From the NCBI GenBank assembly GCA_026874595.1, contig CM049313.1, positions 33,631,159 to 33,695,158 of the forward strand: a stretch of 64,000 bases of DNA, written 5' to 3'. Made by a program: the position numbers and the translations under genes. The notes under the pieces were generated by a model. That model did no database searches. It was not told the DNA's origin and saw only the letters and a list, made by a program, of their open reading frames with translations. The stretch is from Sipunculus nudus. Its lineage: Eukaryota > Annelida > Sipuncula > Golfingiida > Sipunculidae. Shown piece after piece: positions 51,682-64,000 of the stretch. How positions within the stretch are numbered: the stretch's first letter is position 1; each line of letters begins with the position of its first letter.

Positions 51682-52880
51682 CTTGTATAATGAACAGGTT
51701 TACACTCCTAAAAACATTAAAAACAGTAAAATAGGCTGGGTTCTTAAGCACTTTTTTACAGTTATCAGAATGGGTGGGTGAATTTGTTTTACTTTTTATA
51801 TTATACGTTTTTTTTCGTATTCCATATGACTACAGGACAACAAGATAATATCAGCACAACAAAATGAAAAATAATTTAATAAAATATTTTTTTTTATTCT
51901 GTTAGAGAAGCAGAAGGATCTAAATTCAGTTCATTTCTACTGAAAACTAAATACAACTTTTTGATGGGTGTGTGTATGTCAGTGTCCAAAACTGATGTCT
52001 ATGCTGCCAGCAAAATCAACCTTCTTATTTTTCTGCCTAGGATAAAACATGTGTCAGCAATGTTGGCAGTGGTCAAATCTAATTGATACCTGTCACTCAG
52101 TCACTTGCAAATTTGCTGCAATGTGATGCAACTGTATTGCTAGGGATTTACAAATGGTTGCTGATGTTAATGGCATATGAAACACTATTAGACTGACCTT
52201 GTGATAGGAGCTGCAACTGACAGTTGTATAACTCCACTAGGAAAACATACTTACCTAGGGATACCCCATTGAAAGTTTTACTTTTTGGTAACCCAAAAAT
52301 AGATGACAAATCAAACAAGGAAATATTCGAATCGGTAGCAAACTTTATTGAAAACTCAAACAGATTCTAACATGAAATAATTTGACGATTTTGACAAACT
52401 CATCCCACACCCACCAAAACTCTCTCTCCTCTCAACTGGCACCTTACACTTTCCAAATCACAACTTAAAACATAGTCATTATGCTATCCACATCTTCCAT
52501 GATACTCCAGTCATCAATATGTTAACATCACACCCCCCCCCCCCTTGCCATGCATCAGAAAATTACCACTTTAGAATTCAGGAGCGAGCTTCATAAGCTT
52601 TAAGTAGCTTGCGCTCAATCTATTGATACATGTTTATATTTATATATGTGCTTAGGTAGAATACCACATGAATGTACTTACTATGTATTGTGTCAATAAA
52701 TCATTCAAAAAAAAAAAAGAGTTTCAAGTTTTCTCAGACACTAGAAGTCCTATGTTTGTGAGACTTGTGATTCTGTGGTGGAACCAGAAATTCAAGAATG
52801 GGGGGGGGGGGGGCACTTATACTGGGTTGATGGGTATTATGAAAACTAAGTTCTTAAATTGTGCACTCAAATTTTTGTTT
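51682..52880. promoter_or_regulatory. Likely promoter/5' region of the JmjC gene
   Basis: Directly upstream of the JmjC start codon on the minus strand. No clear TATA box, initiator or CpG island is seen, so the promoter is inferred from position only. A C-run is at about 52532 and an A-run at about 52708. Confidence 0.35.
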
Positions 52881-52889
52881 TGTAAATTT

Positions 52890-52940
<51 letters not shown>
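52881..52940. repeat. AT microsatellite
   Basis: About 58 bp of uninterrupted TA dinucleotides. A 14-G run lies just before it at about 52800. Confidence 0.95.
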
Positions 52941-52942
<2 letters not shown>

Positions 52943-55900
52943 CAAACAGCTGTTCATTAATATCAACAATTAAAGAAGTAAAAAGGAATAAAATGTGGAA
53001 AACCTAATTGTCTAACTGCAATGGAATAATACTAAAATGTGAAAAATAAGAAATTATTAAAATAACAAATGTGAACATTTATTAATAAAATGAGAGATGT
53101 TACAGCTCAACAGGGAAGGGGGGTCCACCACTGTGATTATATCTGTGATTATATATGCAATGCTGGCAATGTGATTATTAACTTTTGACTGATAATCTCT
53201 GATAGTTTTGTTCAGGTGACTGAGTCTGTGACCAATTAGTGTCTACCAGTATTTGCAGAGTCTGATTTAGAAAGATGGTGTCTCCTTGAGTTTTCATTTG
53301 GAGATCTGGGGGCCTGAAGTTTGTTGTCTGTTTGTACTTAATGTTTTTTTGTGACTGGTTGTCTATCACAAGTTGCAAGCAGTGACACACATTTGCTGAC
53401 TATCTGTAAATGGTCACAGTAAAATCACCACAAAAGATTTTGATCTTTGGAACAAATCTTGTTTGTCCCTGTCCGTCATGGAAAAAGCTTCCTGAAAGGT
53501 TTTGAATACCAGTGGGAAGGTACAGATGAGTGTTATATATCAGTAACAGACAGTTATAACTATGTGACCTTGAAAATTGTGGCATGGTCATCCATGTCTG
53601 AACTTGACTAAATAGCACTTCATGAGATACATGATAAGTCAATTAATGGTGACTTTGCCTCTAGATCTATTTGAGTGCTAATATCATTTTAGTCCTGAGG
53701 TCATCCATATTTAAACACAATTTAGGCCATCATCAGATGCATTAATGGTGCAAGTATACTCTTTGTCAATTTGTATGTTCTATATATCAGGACTTAAGTC
53801 AGTGTTGTGTGAACCTACATTAAGCTGAGGCATATACTTATCTTATTTCTGTAGTTATTAATTAGGCCCTTAAACCTGTGGGCTGTCATTCCATTGATGT
53901 ATCTATTTTTATATACACCTATTTTCTCTATTTTTACCCATAGATTGTTCTCTAACCACTAGCTTTCATATTGTTGCTATGGCAACAAATAACCTGTTGT
54001 CACTTTCATTTTGTGTGTGGTTTGCCTTTTGCTAGCTGCTGCATGCTTATGCCAAAGTTCAATATCCCATTGTTAAAGGTATCAGAGTAACACCTGGCAA
54101 CTGAACACTAAAGTAAACATATGCTACCTGTTTGGCCCCTATGGGTATAGGTTTAATGTCAACTTGTTCCTACCCATATTACATCCACCTAGCTGTTGTA
54201 ACTATAACCTTTGGAACAAGAGCCCTTTCTTTAAGAGTAAATTTTATTTATAAAGGTTTTACAGTTATTTTTGTAAATTTTCAAATTATCCCATATTTAC
54301 ATTGATCTGTTTCATAATGTCCTGTAGTAGTTTGTCCGTCTACATTAGTTACTGGTACATTATGTTTTATGTCTGATATATCACACAATTATCAGCTCAC
54401 CAGAGTTCAACAGTAAAATATAATAAACAATTACTTTCTTTTTAACATGGAATGAACGAGTCAGAACGACAAATAAATTAAAGATCTCACTTGATAATTT
54501 AATCCTGATTCGATACGCTACCATGTATGGGCAAAAATGGATTGAGTCATCCATATTGATAAAATAGTGCACAATTAAACAAAGCACTTCTGAGTTATGT
54601 TTAAATCTTTGTTAAAGTAAGATGCATCCTCTTTTTCCGTGTAAGTACCAGTAAAACAAATCATTATGGTATACAGGGATTTCATCCAAGGACAAAAATT
54701 TGAAGAGCCTAGGATGCTAAGGCGAACTGTTTGACAGTCCCGTCTGAATTCTGAGTTTCCAAAGTGAGGATGACACATGTCAAAATTTGAATGGGTATGT
54801 AATTTTTTTTTTTTTTAATTTTGTCATTATTATATCATATTTGATTAGAAATAATGTTATTCTAAAGTCATTTGATTATAGTGAAATTGAGTTTACACAA
54901 CTGATTTGTTGGATTGAGACAACCAGCGATAGTCATTGACTGCATCGATCAGGGCAAATTTTAATCATTTTGGTCCCGGCCTGCAGCCAGAAGTTTGTGA
55001 ATACCATTGGATGCTGGGACCCCAAGTGCAAAGGGTCTGAAAAGGGTTTCCAGCATCACAGACACTTTACTCTGTGTTCCTGAAAATTCTGTGGTATCGC
55101 GGCTTGTGTGGTCTCAAACATGCCTTTCAACAAACTTAAATTGATGAAATATGAGAAATTCAAATTTTATGACCATTTAGTTACCTCTGAAAGAGGCTAA
55201 AATTTCATGAATTTAAACACTTATTTCTAATTTTAAATTTGAAGATTGTTTTAAGGATTCTAAAATGAGGAATTTGGGAAATAACTTACTGACCAACTTT
55301 ACTCAAACAGTGGATCCTGACTCAGCAATTCATCCTGTCATCATTCACCCATTCACTAATGCAACACATTTAAAATGGGATGAGTGATGAGAAAAAAGAT
55401 TAATGCATAGCCATCAGGGTTATAACATGTCTCCAAACAAAGGACTGTCCTTTTATATATCCACTCACATATACCCTTCCTGCTAATCCTGGCTAAGGCA
55501 GTGCTAAAGTATATTCATATATGGACCCAGGGAACCAAACAATTTTGAATGGAAGGAGAAGGCTTTTTTTCAATACACTGTATGTCAGATAAATAAAAAT
55601 AACTCAAATTTATCCAATCTTGAGAACTATTGGAAAAATGTGCTTGAATTTTTTAAATGGCTTACATATATATATATATAACAACAACTAATTAAGACCA
55701 TTTTCAATTTTATCCTTTACATGTGTACTGATTTCTATGGGGGAATCAAAGTATGAGCAAAAACAAAAAAACAAAAAACAAAACAACATCATTACTGAGA
55801 ACTTGTTGTTCAATTAAAATGTAACATTTGTTCCATGTTAAACAAGATTGGTGATTCTGCACACAGTTATTTATCTTGCTGTGCCCTGAAAGATAAAGAC

Positions 55901-56600
55901 AGGTCCCACCAGACTCTGACTGAGCAGGCGTATCAAGTAGAATGCTGTATCCTGTTTCCCAGAGATCCTGCAATCATCCATGTCCTTGTTAAAAGCCAGG
56001 ACTAGACAGCTAAAGCACAGCAAGTCAGACCCGACAGGCTCCAGATATATCTCTTTTCAGTACGCTGGGTGTGAGTCCAACAAAGACTATTTGTTATAAT
56101 TGTAACAAAGAGCACATTTATTACTACTCAATTTCAAATTCATATGGTTATCTGTAAATTTTCCCATTCATTTTATGAACTACACCATTGCTCATTATAT
56201 CATCTGTACCTTTACTAGACAGGCTCCATATCTACCAGACCAACTTCTCATGTCGATACTGAATCGCCCATAACTACCAGATCAAATTTCCTTATCAATT
56301 ACCAGACTAACAATTCATGTATCTGCTCATATATAAACTTAACTTTTCTGACTTATCAGATTTATTAGATACTCGTTTATCAACTTTAGATTTATCAGTT
56401 AATAAAATTAACTGCTGAACAAGGGTTTAATTTACTTCTCACATGAGTTATAAGATCCTATAGATTACAGCGTAAACAGATAATTTCATTGTAATCCAGT
56501 TAAAGTAATAGCTCATAGACATTGCAAGTAACAACATCATCCTAGTAAAATAAATATCTCTGACATAAAAAAAAAATTTTAATTAAATTTTTTTTCTAAA
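52941..56600. other. Intergenic, no gene recognised
   Basis: AT-rich, with only short frames lacking motifs and a short TA run near 55667. No repeat copy could be matched elsewhere in the window. Confidence 0.5.
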
Positions 56601-56609
56601 GTAAATGAA

Positions 56610-57030
56610 TGTTCCTTAGACCAGTGTTCCCTATTTCATTGTTCTTTAGACCAGTGTTCCTTAGACCAGTATTCACTAAAGACCAGTGTCCTTAGACCAG
56701 TGTTCCTTAGACAAGTTTTACTAGACCTGTTTTCCTTAGACTAGTGTTCCTCAGACCAGTGTTCCCTTGACCAGAATTCCCTGGACTAGTGTTCTTTGGA
56801 CCAGTGTTCCTTAAACCAGTTTTTACTAGACTGTTTTCCTTAGACCAGTGTTCCTCAGACCAGTGTTCCCTTGACCTGTATACCCTAGACTAGTGTTCCT
56901 TTGACCAGTTTTTACTAGACCAGTTTTCCTTAGACCAGTGTTCCTCAGACCAGTGTTCCCTTGACCTGTATTCCCTAGACTAGTGTTCCTTTGACCAGTT
57001 TTTACTAGACCAGTTTTCCTTAGACTCTTA
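56610..57030. repeat. Degenerate short tandem repeat (about 15-bp unit)
   Basis: Imperfect repeats of TCCTTAGACCAGTGT and variants (TACTAGACCAGTTT, CCCTTGACCAG). A larger block of about 110 bp is also repeated (around 56810-56915 and 56905-57025). Confidence 0.85.
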
Positions 57031-57727
57031 AATTTTCACTGGTTTACCTTTTAAGACAATGTAAAAATAATAGCAAGAGTCAAGTCTCCCCATGAAAAAT
57101 GGCCTGCCCTAAACATCCTGGTCTGGAATGTCCCTGTCTGGAATGTTCTCATCTGAAACTTCCTAGTCGAAAATGTTCTACATTCGCAAAAAAAAAGAAA
57201 GACTTGTGGTATATTTTAAAATCACTTTATAACCAAATTCACTTAATATAAGAGGTTTAGTTTATATGCACCTAAGAGATGCTCAAACTGACAACATTAA
57301 TCAATCAATTTACCATTTTTTTTCACATCATCATCATGTGATGGCCCTACCCACACCCTCCCTTTTTGTTTAAACATTCAGTCCATGCAGGATCTACCAC
57401 AGAGCTTCAGTGCTAACCCTGCACTCTCCTACTGATGACTGTTACCCTTGTTCTATCTACCCCATTATCTAGATCATTCACATCTGATGAAGCATCTGTG
57501 TCAGGTGGCAGGGTCTACATTGGTTCATTGTTCCCAAATCAGTATCAGTGTATAAACAGTTTCATACAGTGAAACCCCCCTTAACTACAACCCCTGTTAC
57601 ATGACCACTCTCCCAACAAAAAAAATTTTTTTGGGTTTTTGCTGAGTTATAATTTAATTTTAACATTATACCTTTTATTAACATTACACCTTCCCAGGGG
57701 TGTATAGCAAATACTAACAAGCTGTTT
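57031..57727. other. Intergenic
   Basis: No gene. A stretch near 57566 (ACAGTGAAACCCCCCTTAAC) resembles a DNA-transposon terminus also hinted at near 12757. Confidence 0.4.
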
Positions 57728-58080
57728 ATATACTCTGGGTTACACCATCAGGGTAGACCCAGAGCAAAGAATTGTAATTAGACCAATGACAACATGGTTT
57801 CACATTGTGCATCCAGCTCCAAACTTAAAACACCCACTCTGTTTGTCAGCGACACCAACTCTGTTGGTAAGATTCTTGGCCCAATGTCAAAACCAGTGTA
57901 ATCAGACCAATGAGAGTGGGTGTCACATGTATAAAGTTTGGAGCTGGATGCACTATGAGAAACCATGCTCTCATTGGTCTGATTTAATAATTGTATGCTC
58001 TATGCCCACACTGGTAAGTGTAACCCAGGGAACCTTGCTGTACACAGCAGTGGTTAAAACAAATGGGCATCTGTGACAAC
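57728..58080. mobile_element. M1 foldback MITE
   Basis: The two halves are imperfect inverted copies. AATTAGACCAATGACA, CATTGTGCATCCAGCTCC on the left answers GGAGCTGGATGCACTATG, CATTGGTCTGATTTAAT on the right, with GGGTTACAC blocks at both ends. Partial copies are at about 10765-10915 and 60000-60170. It is non-coding; frames here mirror each other. Confidence 0.75.
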
Positions 58081-60247
58081 CTCAATGTATAAATGCTGTG
58101 TTATTAATGATTAAAACACAATTTGTCATTAATCAGTGTTAGATCATCTGATCATTGTATCTAACACAGCTTACATTATCTTACCCATCACCATACATTG
58201 TAGTGCAGTTCCATGAAATAAAGGTTTAGTTGTGAATCATATTACAATCATAAGGATCAGTGTCATTACAAGGGTTCTCTTATCAAGTCTTGCATGTAAT
58301 ATCCCAGCTATTAGTGTTAAACTGACAGCTCATGTAAATTCAACTGATACTGTTGTTGTGTTGACTGAAAAAACTTATTTGGACCATGGTGGCTATTTTA
58401 TTAGCTGAACAAAAGACACTTTATTTTACATATTTTTAGACAAACCAATGTGTGATAGAGACTGGAAACCAAGGCATTATGTTAACTACAAGCAAGTCAC
58501 GTAGTATGTAAGAAACAATGATTTAATAACAGCGACAATAATTAAGAGCTAACAAATCAGTCTGCATTAGTGCAGACCCTCCCACATGAGCACCACATTT
58601 TTGTACATCCTAGGACAATGTCACAGGAAAGATATGGATAACTCCACACTATTCCAGAAAGTAGCTGACAGCAAAAGAACCGCTCCAAGTGTCCACAAAA
58701 TAAGCTCAAGGAGAGACGGAATAGCAATTCCTGAGGTCAAGAATATAGGGGTCCTTTAATTAACTGAAATTATGTTGTCAAATATTTGTGTATACAGTTA
58801 TTACAAATTTTAACAATTAAACAAGTTTTCATAGAATTTCAGTCCACAGCTCTAGTATGATGGATGCTTGTAAGTAACTTTACTTGTAGTTGAATTATTT
58901 GTACTACTGCTGAATTATTCATGGAAGAATATGCGTTAAATACAAAGTTAATACTTCCTCATTAGTCCTGTTAGGGCTTTTTGTTCCAGTGGAAACTATA
59001 ATGAGCAGGCTGTTTTATTTCCTTGATTGTTTTATTACCTCGTACATTTAGCTGCCTTAATTGTGGAGGGAAACATCCACTCAGAATGAACATTTATCTT
59101 CTTAGAGTTCCCTGTTGGCATGTACATGTAGGACCACTTCCAAACTTAATTTGCTTATGCTCAGAAGTGTAGGTGTGAGTAAAGTTCTTCCATTTTGATA
59201 ATTTAGGATAATGATGTTCAGATTATATGATGAAGAATAAAAGAAATACATTAAAATATTGATTTGATAAGACCTAGGCTTTTGTGTTAATATATATACA
59301 TGGCACAACTGACCTATCCATGTGACCTATCCATGACTCTATGTGACTTTAATCGCATATACAATCAATGATTAATCATAAGCATTGGACTAACGAGCAA
59401 CCAATCAGGTCACAGTAAACATTGTAAAGCATCAATCATCCAACATAAAGCAAAATTTGCATGATTTGACAGAGCTCTGTCAAACAACACATGTGTAGTC
59501 TTTACCAGTACCCATGTCAGCATGTTTTCCAGGATATTTTTTATACAAAGGAGACAGTATAAAAAGCTTTAGGTCGAAGGTTGTATGAGCCATTTCTCTG
59601 ACTACTGAGTGAAAAATAAAGTCTTATCTGGCATGTAATTCAAATGAGACAAATAATCCAAAATATTGCAACACAGTTCACAACGACTGCAATTATATTC
59701 AGCAATGCAGGACAGTGATACCAGTGGATGATGTCAGTCAATGCGACATCAACGTCATCAACCTTTGTGACGTCATTATTATGTCATAGGCAACTCATGC
59801 TACCATGGGCATGGAAGACCTAATATGTGTCGGAGCATTTTTTGGACTCATAATAATAATTAGGTTAAAAGGGCGGAGCATTTAGGCTGTGGTGTATAGG
59901 TCAATTGATATTGACATTTCTACTATAAACAGCCCATGCTTAAACCATCATGCTTGTGGTTATTGATCTGTATAGCAGCACTTGGATACAGGTACGCTGC
60001 TACACAGCAGGTTATACACTGAGGTTGTCACATATGTCCCTTTATTTTGCTGCTTTGAACAGAAAGGTTCCCTGTGTTACACTACCAGGGTGGGCACAGA
60101 GCATACAATATAATAATCAGACCAAGGAGAGCATTTTGCAACACCCTGATCATGATAAACCAAGGTCTTTACTCACAAAAGAAGTCACCCATTGTATCAG
60201 TAATACATATATTGTAATTTTTAAACCATAATATGTACTAGAGATAA
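58081..60247. other. Intergenic, with a partial M1 copy at the right
   Basis: 58081-59990 shows nothing recognised. About 60000-60170 shares GTTACACTACCAGGGTGGGC and AATCAGACCAA with M1. Confidence 0.45.
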
Positions 60248-61596
60248 CTATAATACGGGTGGTCGACAAGCGACTACTGTATCTGCCAAAATCAGAGTGG
60301 AATGGGTGAAGTGAGGCATGGATTGAGTTGCAAAGAGAAATAGAGTGAGGTGTGACATGCATAAAAGCATGGATGTCTGCAGCTGAAATGTGTTTGTAGG
60401 TTGCGCCACCTACCACAAAATCCAGAAAGCTGTCCAAGTTGTATACATTTGCAAAATTTTAGGCAGATAAGTCGAACCACAACATGTATATGAGTGATTT
60501 TATCCCAAAGCAGACAAACAGAAGGACTTGTGCAAAAAGGGTGGCAGGTGACACCACCAATTTTGTGTATGAATAAAAGCTATGTGAGATCTATACACAT
60601 GCAAAATTTCAGGGGGATATGTCCAACCAATCCAGAGATATAAGCCTGAATGTCTGCAGGGTTAACATAAATGTAGGTGGAGCCACCTGCCAAAAAAAAA
60701 TCGAGAAAGCATTCCGAGATTTATAAACACACAAAATTTAAGATAAGTCAAACCACTACTAAGATATGAGTGATTTTAGCCCATGGCAGACAAACAGACG
60801 GACGCTGTGCAAAAATGGGTGCAGGTGGCCCCTCCAGTTTTGTGTATGATAAAGAGCTATGTGAGATCTATAAACATGCGAAATTTTGGCCCAATCAGTC
60901 AAACAGTTCCTGAGATATAAACTTTGATATCTGCAGCGTAAACTAGAATGTAGGTGGTGCCACCTGTCCTAAAATAAAAAAAGCTGTCCAGGATGTATAA
61001 ACCTGCAAAATTTTAGGCAGATATGTCAAACCACTGCCGAGATATGAGAGATTTTATCCCATGGCAGACAAACAGACATACGCTGTGCAAAAATTGTTGC
61101 AAAGTTAAGCTGAATGTAAGTGGCGCCACCTGTCATAAAATCAAGAAAGCTATCAAGGATGTATACACCTGCATATTTCAGGTTGATAAGTCCAAGCAAT
61201 GCAGAAATATGAGTGATTTTATCCCAAGGCAGATGAACAGATTGACGCTGTGCAAAAATGGTTGCAGGTGGCGCCACCATTTTAATGTTATAAAGCTATC
61301 CAAGGGCTACATTGAGTGAGCAAAATTTTCAGCCTGATCAGTCAAACGGTTCCGAGATATGTTGGTTTATGTGTGAAAACAGACACACAAATGGACGCTG
61401 GGCAGAGAGGAAAGGTCAGAGGTCAACCCCAGTTGGTTAGGAGCCATTACACATGTGACCCAATAATTGGTGTAAGTTTTGGAAAAATCAGTCCAGTAGT
61501 CTCAGAGGAGTTCTGTGGAAGCAAACGCAGTGGCGGCCGTGGTTGAACCCGGTCAAAAACACAGTATCCGCAAAACTAAATTTTTTTAGCGGATAC
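60248..61596 (-). mobile_element. R2 element copy c (longest, 1.35 kb, inverted)
   Basis: Left terminus (minus sense) at 61596 is GTATCCGC...GCGGATAC, a clear hairpin. Its 3' end near 60250 has ACCACCCGTATTATAG, where other copies read ATTCTAG. It has seven or more GGTGGCGCCACC-type units. It shares the TGACCTCTGACCTTTCC block and CAGCGTCCATTTGTG block with copies a and b. Confidence 0.7.
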
Positions 61597-63046
61597 AATT
61601 ATAATTTATGATAATTAGTTGGCAGTCCCTTGTCCTTTTATAGTTCCTATATTCCTATGGGTCCTGTTTTTTTAGTTTTCATATTGGGCACAAGTACATG
61701 GACTGTAAGCTGAATCTAATGACACATTTTTACTTGTAACTCATCAACGTGGTGTCAAGAGGAATGCAAATGGGCTGAATTGGGTACATGAGTACTGACC
61801 AAGTACTTGAGTCCAAATTTTGGATTTGAATACATGTGTGTGTATATGTAACCTGAATATTACTGCAAACTGACAGACAGTCTACTGTCAAGCTTAAAAC
61901 CTGTGCTAGTCAATTTAAACATAACATTTTCATAATATATAGCAGACTTAGCTTATGATGAAGGGACTAAGATTTATGAGTTATAGGCTTTCAAGTGATT
62001 TGCCACTCTATTTATGTTTATTCCTTCATTGCATGAAAGTTTTATGAGTCATCACCCAGTCAGATTTATATAATTCTTTCATAATGGATCAAACTGATTG
62101 CATTTGTGCATAATCGATTACAAACGATCATGTATGTACATGCAAGGAACTTGAAAGAAGTCATATTGTCCAGAAAAGATATTTTAATCCAGTCAGAGAA
62201 ATAAGAAAGAAGGGACAGAAGGAGCATTAAAACTGAACCTTGTGTAGTGAACAAGTGTCAACAACACGGCCATTATGTTGACCTTTCAGCATGATCTATA
62301 ATTCAGACTGAGTTGACCAGGTCAATAATTAGGTTTTTTGTTTTTTCGTTCAATCATCAAACATGATTTCACAACAAATTCTGACCACTAGTAATGAGAA
62401 CTAGTTTGACACATCGAAATGACTGTGATGATGTGAGCATGAAATTTTGTACATCATGTATGTTTCAGCCTTATAACACTGCAGTAACTATGAATTCAAT
62501 GATCTTGTATCATATTTTACAATGAATACCTCAAGAATGACACCTGAATACTGCATAAGCAGTAGCACACAACGTATAGATTGCTGACTTGGAAAATATC
62601 AGAAATTCAGAACAACAGAAGGGAGTAGATTCCTTTTAAGATTGAGGGCTAAACAGTCATTAGATTTTATATTATTAGGACAGAGTTATGTATCTAATGC
62701 GTAATGACAATCAGTTGCCATAAAAAAATTAAGGATGTCATCAGCCAATATACAGAATGCCATCTCAGCCTAAAAGACAATACAACAATATCCAAAATGA
62801 CAGGGCTAATACAGCTCTGTTCATCTGTACTACACTGAAATAAACACAAATTTGTCTTCTTAATATTCCAAGGCCAAATACTGACAAATGGGTGAACATC
62901 CTTTTCCATGTGTAACAGGTCATGCAAATGGAACATGAAATGTTATTACACCCAGCACTATAGAAACAAAGTAGGGAGATGAGCACACATCAACTTTAAA
63001 TGGATAATTTTATAGAATGCCAAACATCTGGGCCTAATCAGTAATT
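61597..63046. repeat. Intergenic, with R4 copy
   Basis: About 62080-62420 is the second R4 copy. The remainder holds no gene or matched repeat. Confidence 0.5.
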
Positions 63047-64000
63047 GTATCCACCAAAACAGTTTTGCTTCAGTGTTTGTGTCCAGAGAACTGCTCCAGG
63101 ACCCCTTGACCAATCTTTCTAAAACCTTGCATAATTATCGGGTCACATGTGAATTGGTGCCAAACAATCACTGGTGTTGGCACCTATACCCCTTCAAGGA
63201 CTGTCACAATAGGAGATATTCCCAGCCTCACTTGATCCATGCCTCTGTGATTTGGCACATATTTGAAGTCCTTTCCAGTACATTTCTTACTAGAATACGG
63301 GTAGTTGACAAGAGACAACGTGTATCCGCCATATCACAGAGGCATGGGTAAATGTCATGACTCCAAATTTGTGGCATCAGTGATGCTAATTAAACTCCTC
63401 ATATATGCCAATGCAATTATCACCAAAAACAGATCTCCATATGGATACACCATGCAAGATTTAAGGATGAGACACTAATCGAGTACTGAGAAAAAGTGCA
63501 TCAATGTATTCAATAAAACCAGAACAACAAATGGCGCCACCTGTCTGGTCTACAACAAAGCTATCCAAGACAGATAAACATACCAAAAGTTCATCTGTTA
63601 CATCCACCCACTCCTCAGATATGAGCGATTTTTACCAAAAGCAAACAGACGGATCGACGCCATGCAAAAAGAATTGCAGATGGCACCACCAATCTTGGAC
63701 ACAAGATTGAAATTTCCAAGATCTTTGGACATGCATAATTTCAGGCCAATAAGGGAAATCACTCCTGAGAAAAAGGCATTAATGTATTCTACATAAATGA
63801 GAAGTTAGGTGGCACCACTTGTCTGGTCTACAAGAAAACTCTACAAGATGGATGTACATGCCAAATTTCAGACCTATGCATTTCACTTAAAGCAAATGTA
63901 CAGATGGTCGCCACACAAAAACAATTGCAGTTGGCGCATCAGTCTTGGATATGAGGAGGTATCCAAGATCTATGGACATGCACAATATCAGCCCAATTTG
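63047..64000. mobile_element. Two R2 fragments head to head, running off the window
   Basis: A forward R2 left end starts at 63047 (GTATCCACCAAAACAG). From about 63292 an inverted R2 3' end (CTAGAATACGGGTAGTTGAC) begins and continues right, with GGCGCCACC-type units near 63530, 63680 and 63810, to the window edge. CCATGCCTCTGTGAT and ATCACAGAGGCATGG at their junction form an inverted pair. Confidence 0.55.

Noticed and set aside
57786-58076. Opposed 96- and 62-codon frames near 57.8 kb
   Set aside because: They mirror each other because the DNA is an inverted repeat (M1).
1-64000. tRNA or rRNA genes
   Set aside because: No stretch with convincing A and B boxes plus cloverleaf, and no rRNA-like sequence was noticed by eye; a covariance-model search would settle this.

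Overview
The window is animal nuclear DNA, AT-rich, with split genes, GT-AG introns and dense repeats. The repeat styles are hairpin-ended elements opening with TCCG-rich tracts, GGTGGCGCCACC-bearing repeats, minisatellites and a Ty3/gypsy element. They suggest a lophotrochozoan, most likely a bivalve mollusc. The species call is an inference and no species marker was found.

Two host genes are visible and they are convergent. (1) A caspase on the + strand (7026-36370) is missing its 5' end. Five exons give the protease core (267 residues): p20 with catalytic His and Cys, a long inter-subunit linker, and p10. The prodomain lies left of the window, beyond a 46-bp satellite (about 1-6930). The last coding exon is separated from the others by a 23.6-kb intron filled with nested mobile elements. 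(2) A seven-exon gene on the - strand (51681-40051) encodes a 410-residue protein: signal peptide, JmjC (cupin) domain with HxD...H iron ligands, EF-hand, acidic tail and a C-terminal HDEL. It is probably a calcium-responsive 2-oxoglutarate oxygenase of the ER lumen.

The large caspase intron holds, in order: a hairpin-ended repeat (R1), a second tandem-structured repeat (R3) split by a 1.4-kb TIR transposon, a GGTGGCGCCACC repeat (R2), and a Ty3/gypsy element (20556-30996, target duplication CCATG). More R1/R2 copies follow. The gypsy element has its integrase upstream of reverse transcriptase, the order described for Gmr1-like elements. It is dead: a frameshift lies in the integrase C-terminus, and RNase H plus half of the 3' LTR are replaced by R1 copies. 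Its LTR remnants still differ by only about 1%.

The JmjC gene carries in its introns a near-full-length inverted R1 copy, an R2 copy, a MITE, a 25-copy 32-bp minisatellite just upstream of one splice acceptor, and an R1 terminus that forms the pyrimidine tract of another acceptor. The right part (51.7-64 kb) is intergenic or beyond this gene's 5' end. It holds only repeats (a foldback MITE, large R2 copies, microsatellites) and no gene I can support.

R1 to R4, R6, M1 and M2 are labels I made for repeat families recognised by comparing copies inside this window. They are not database names.
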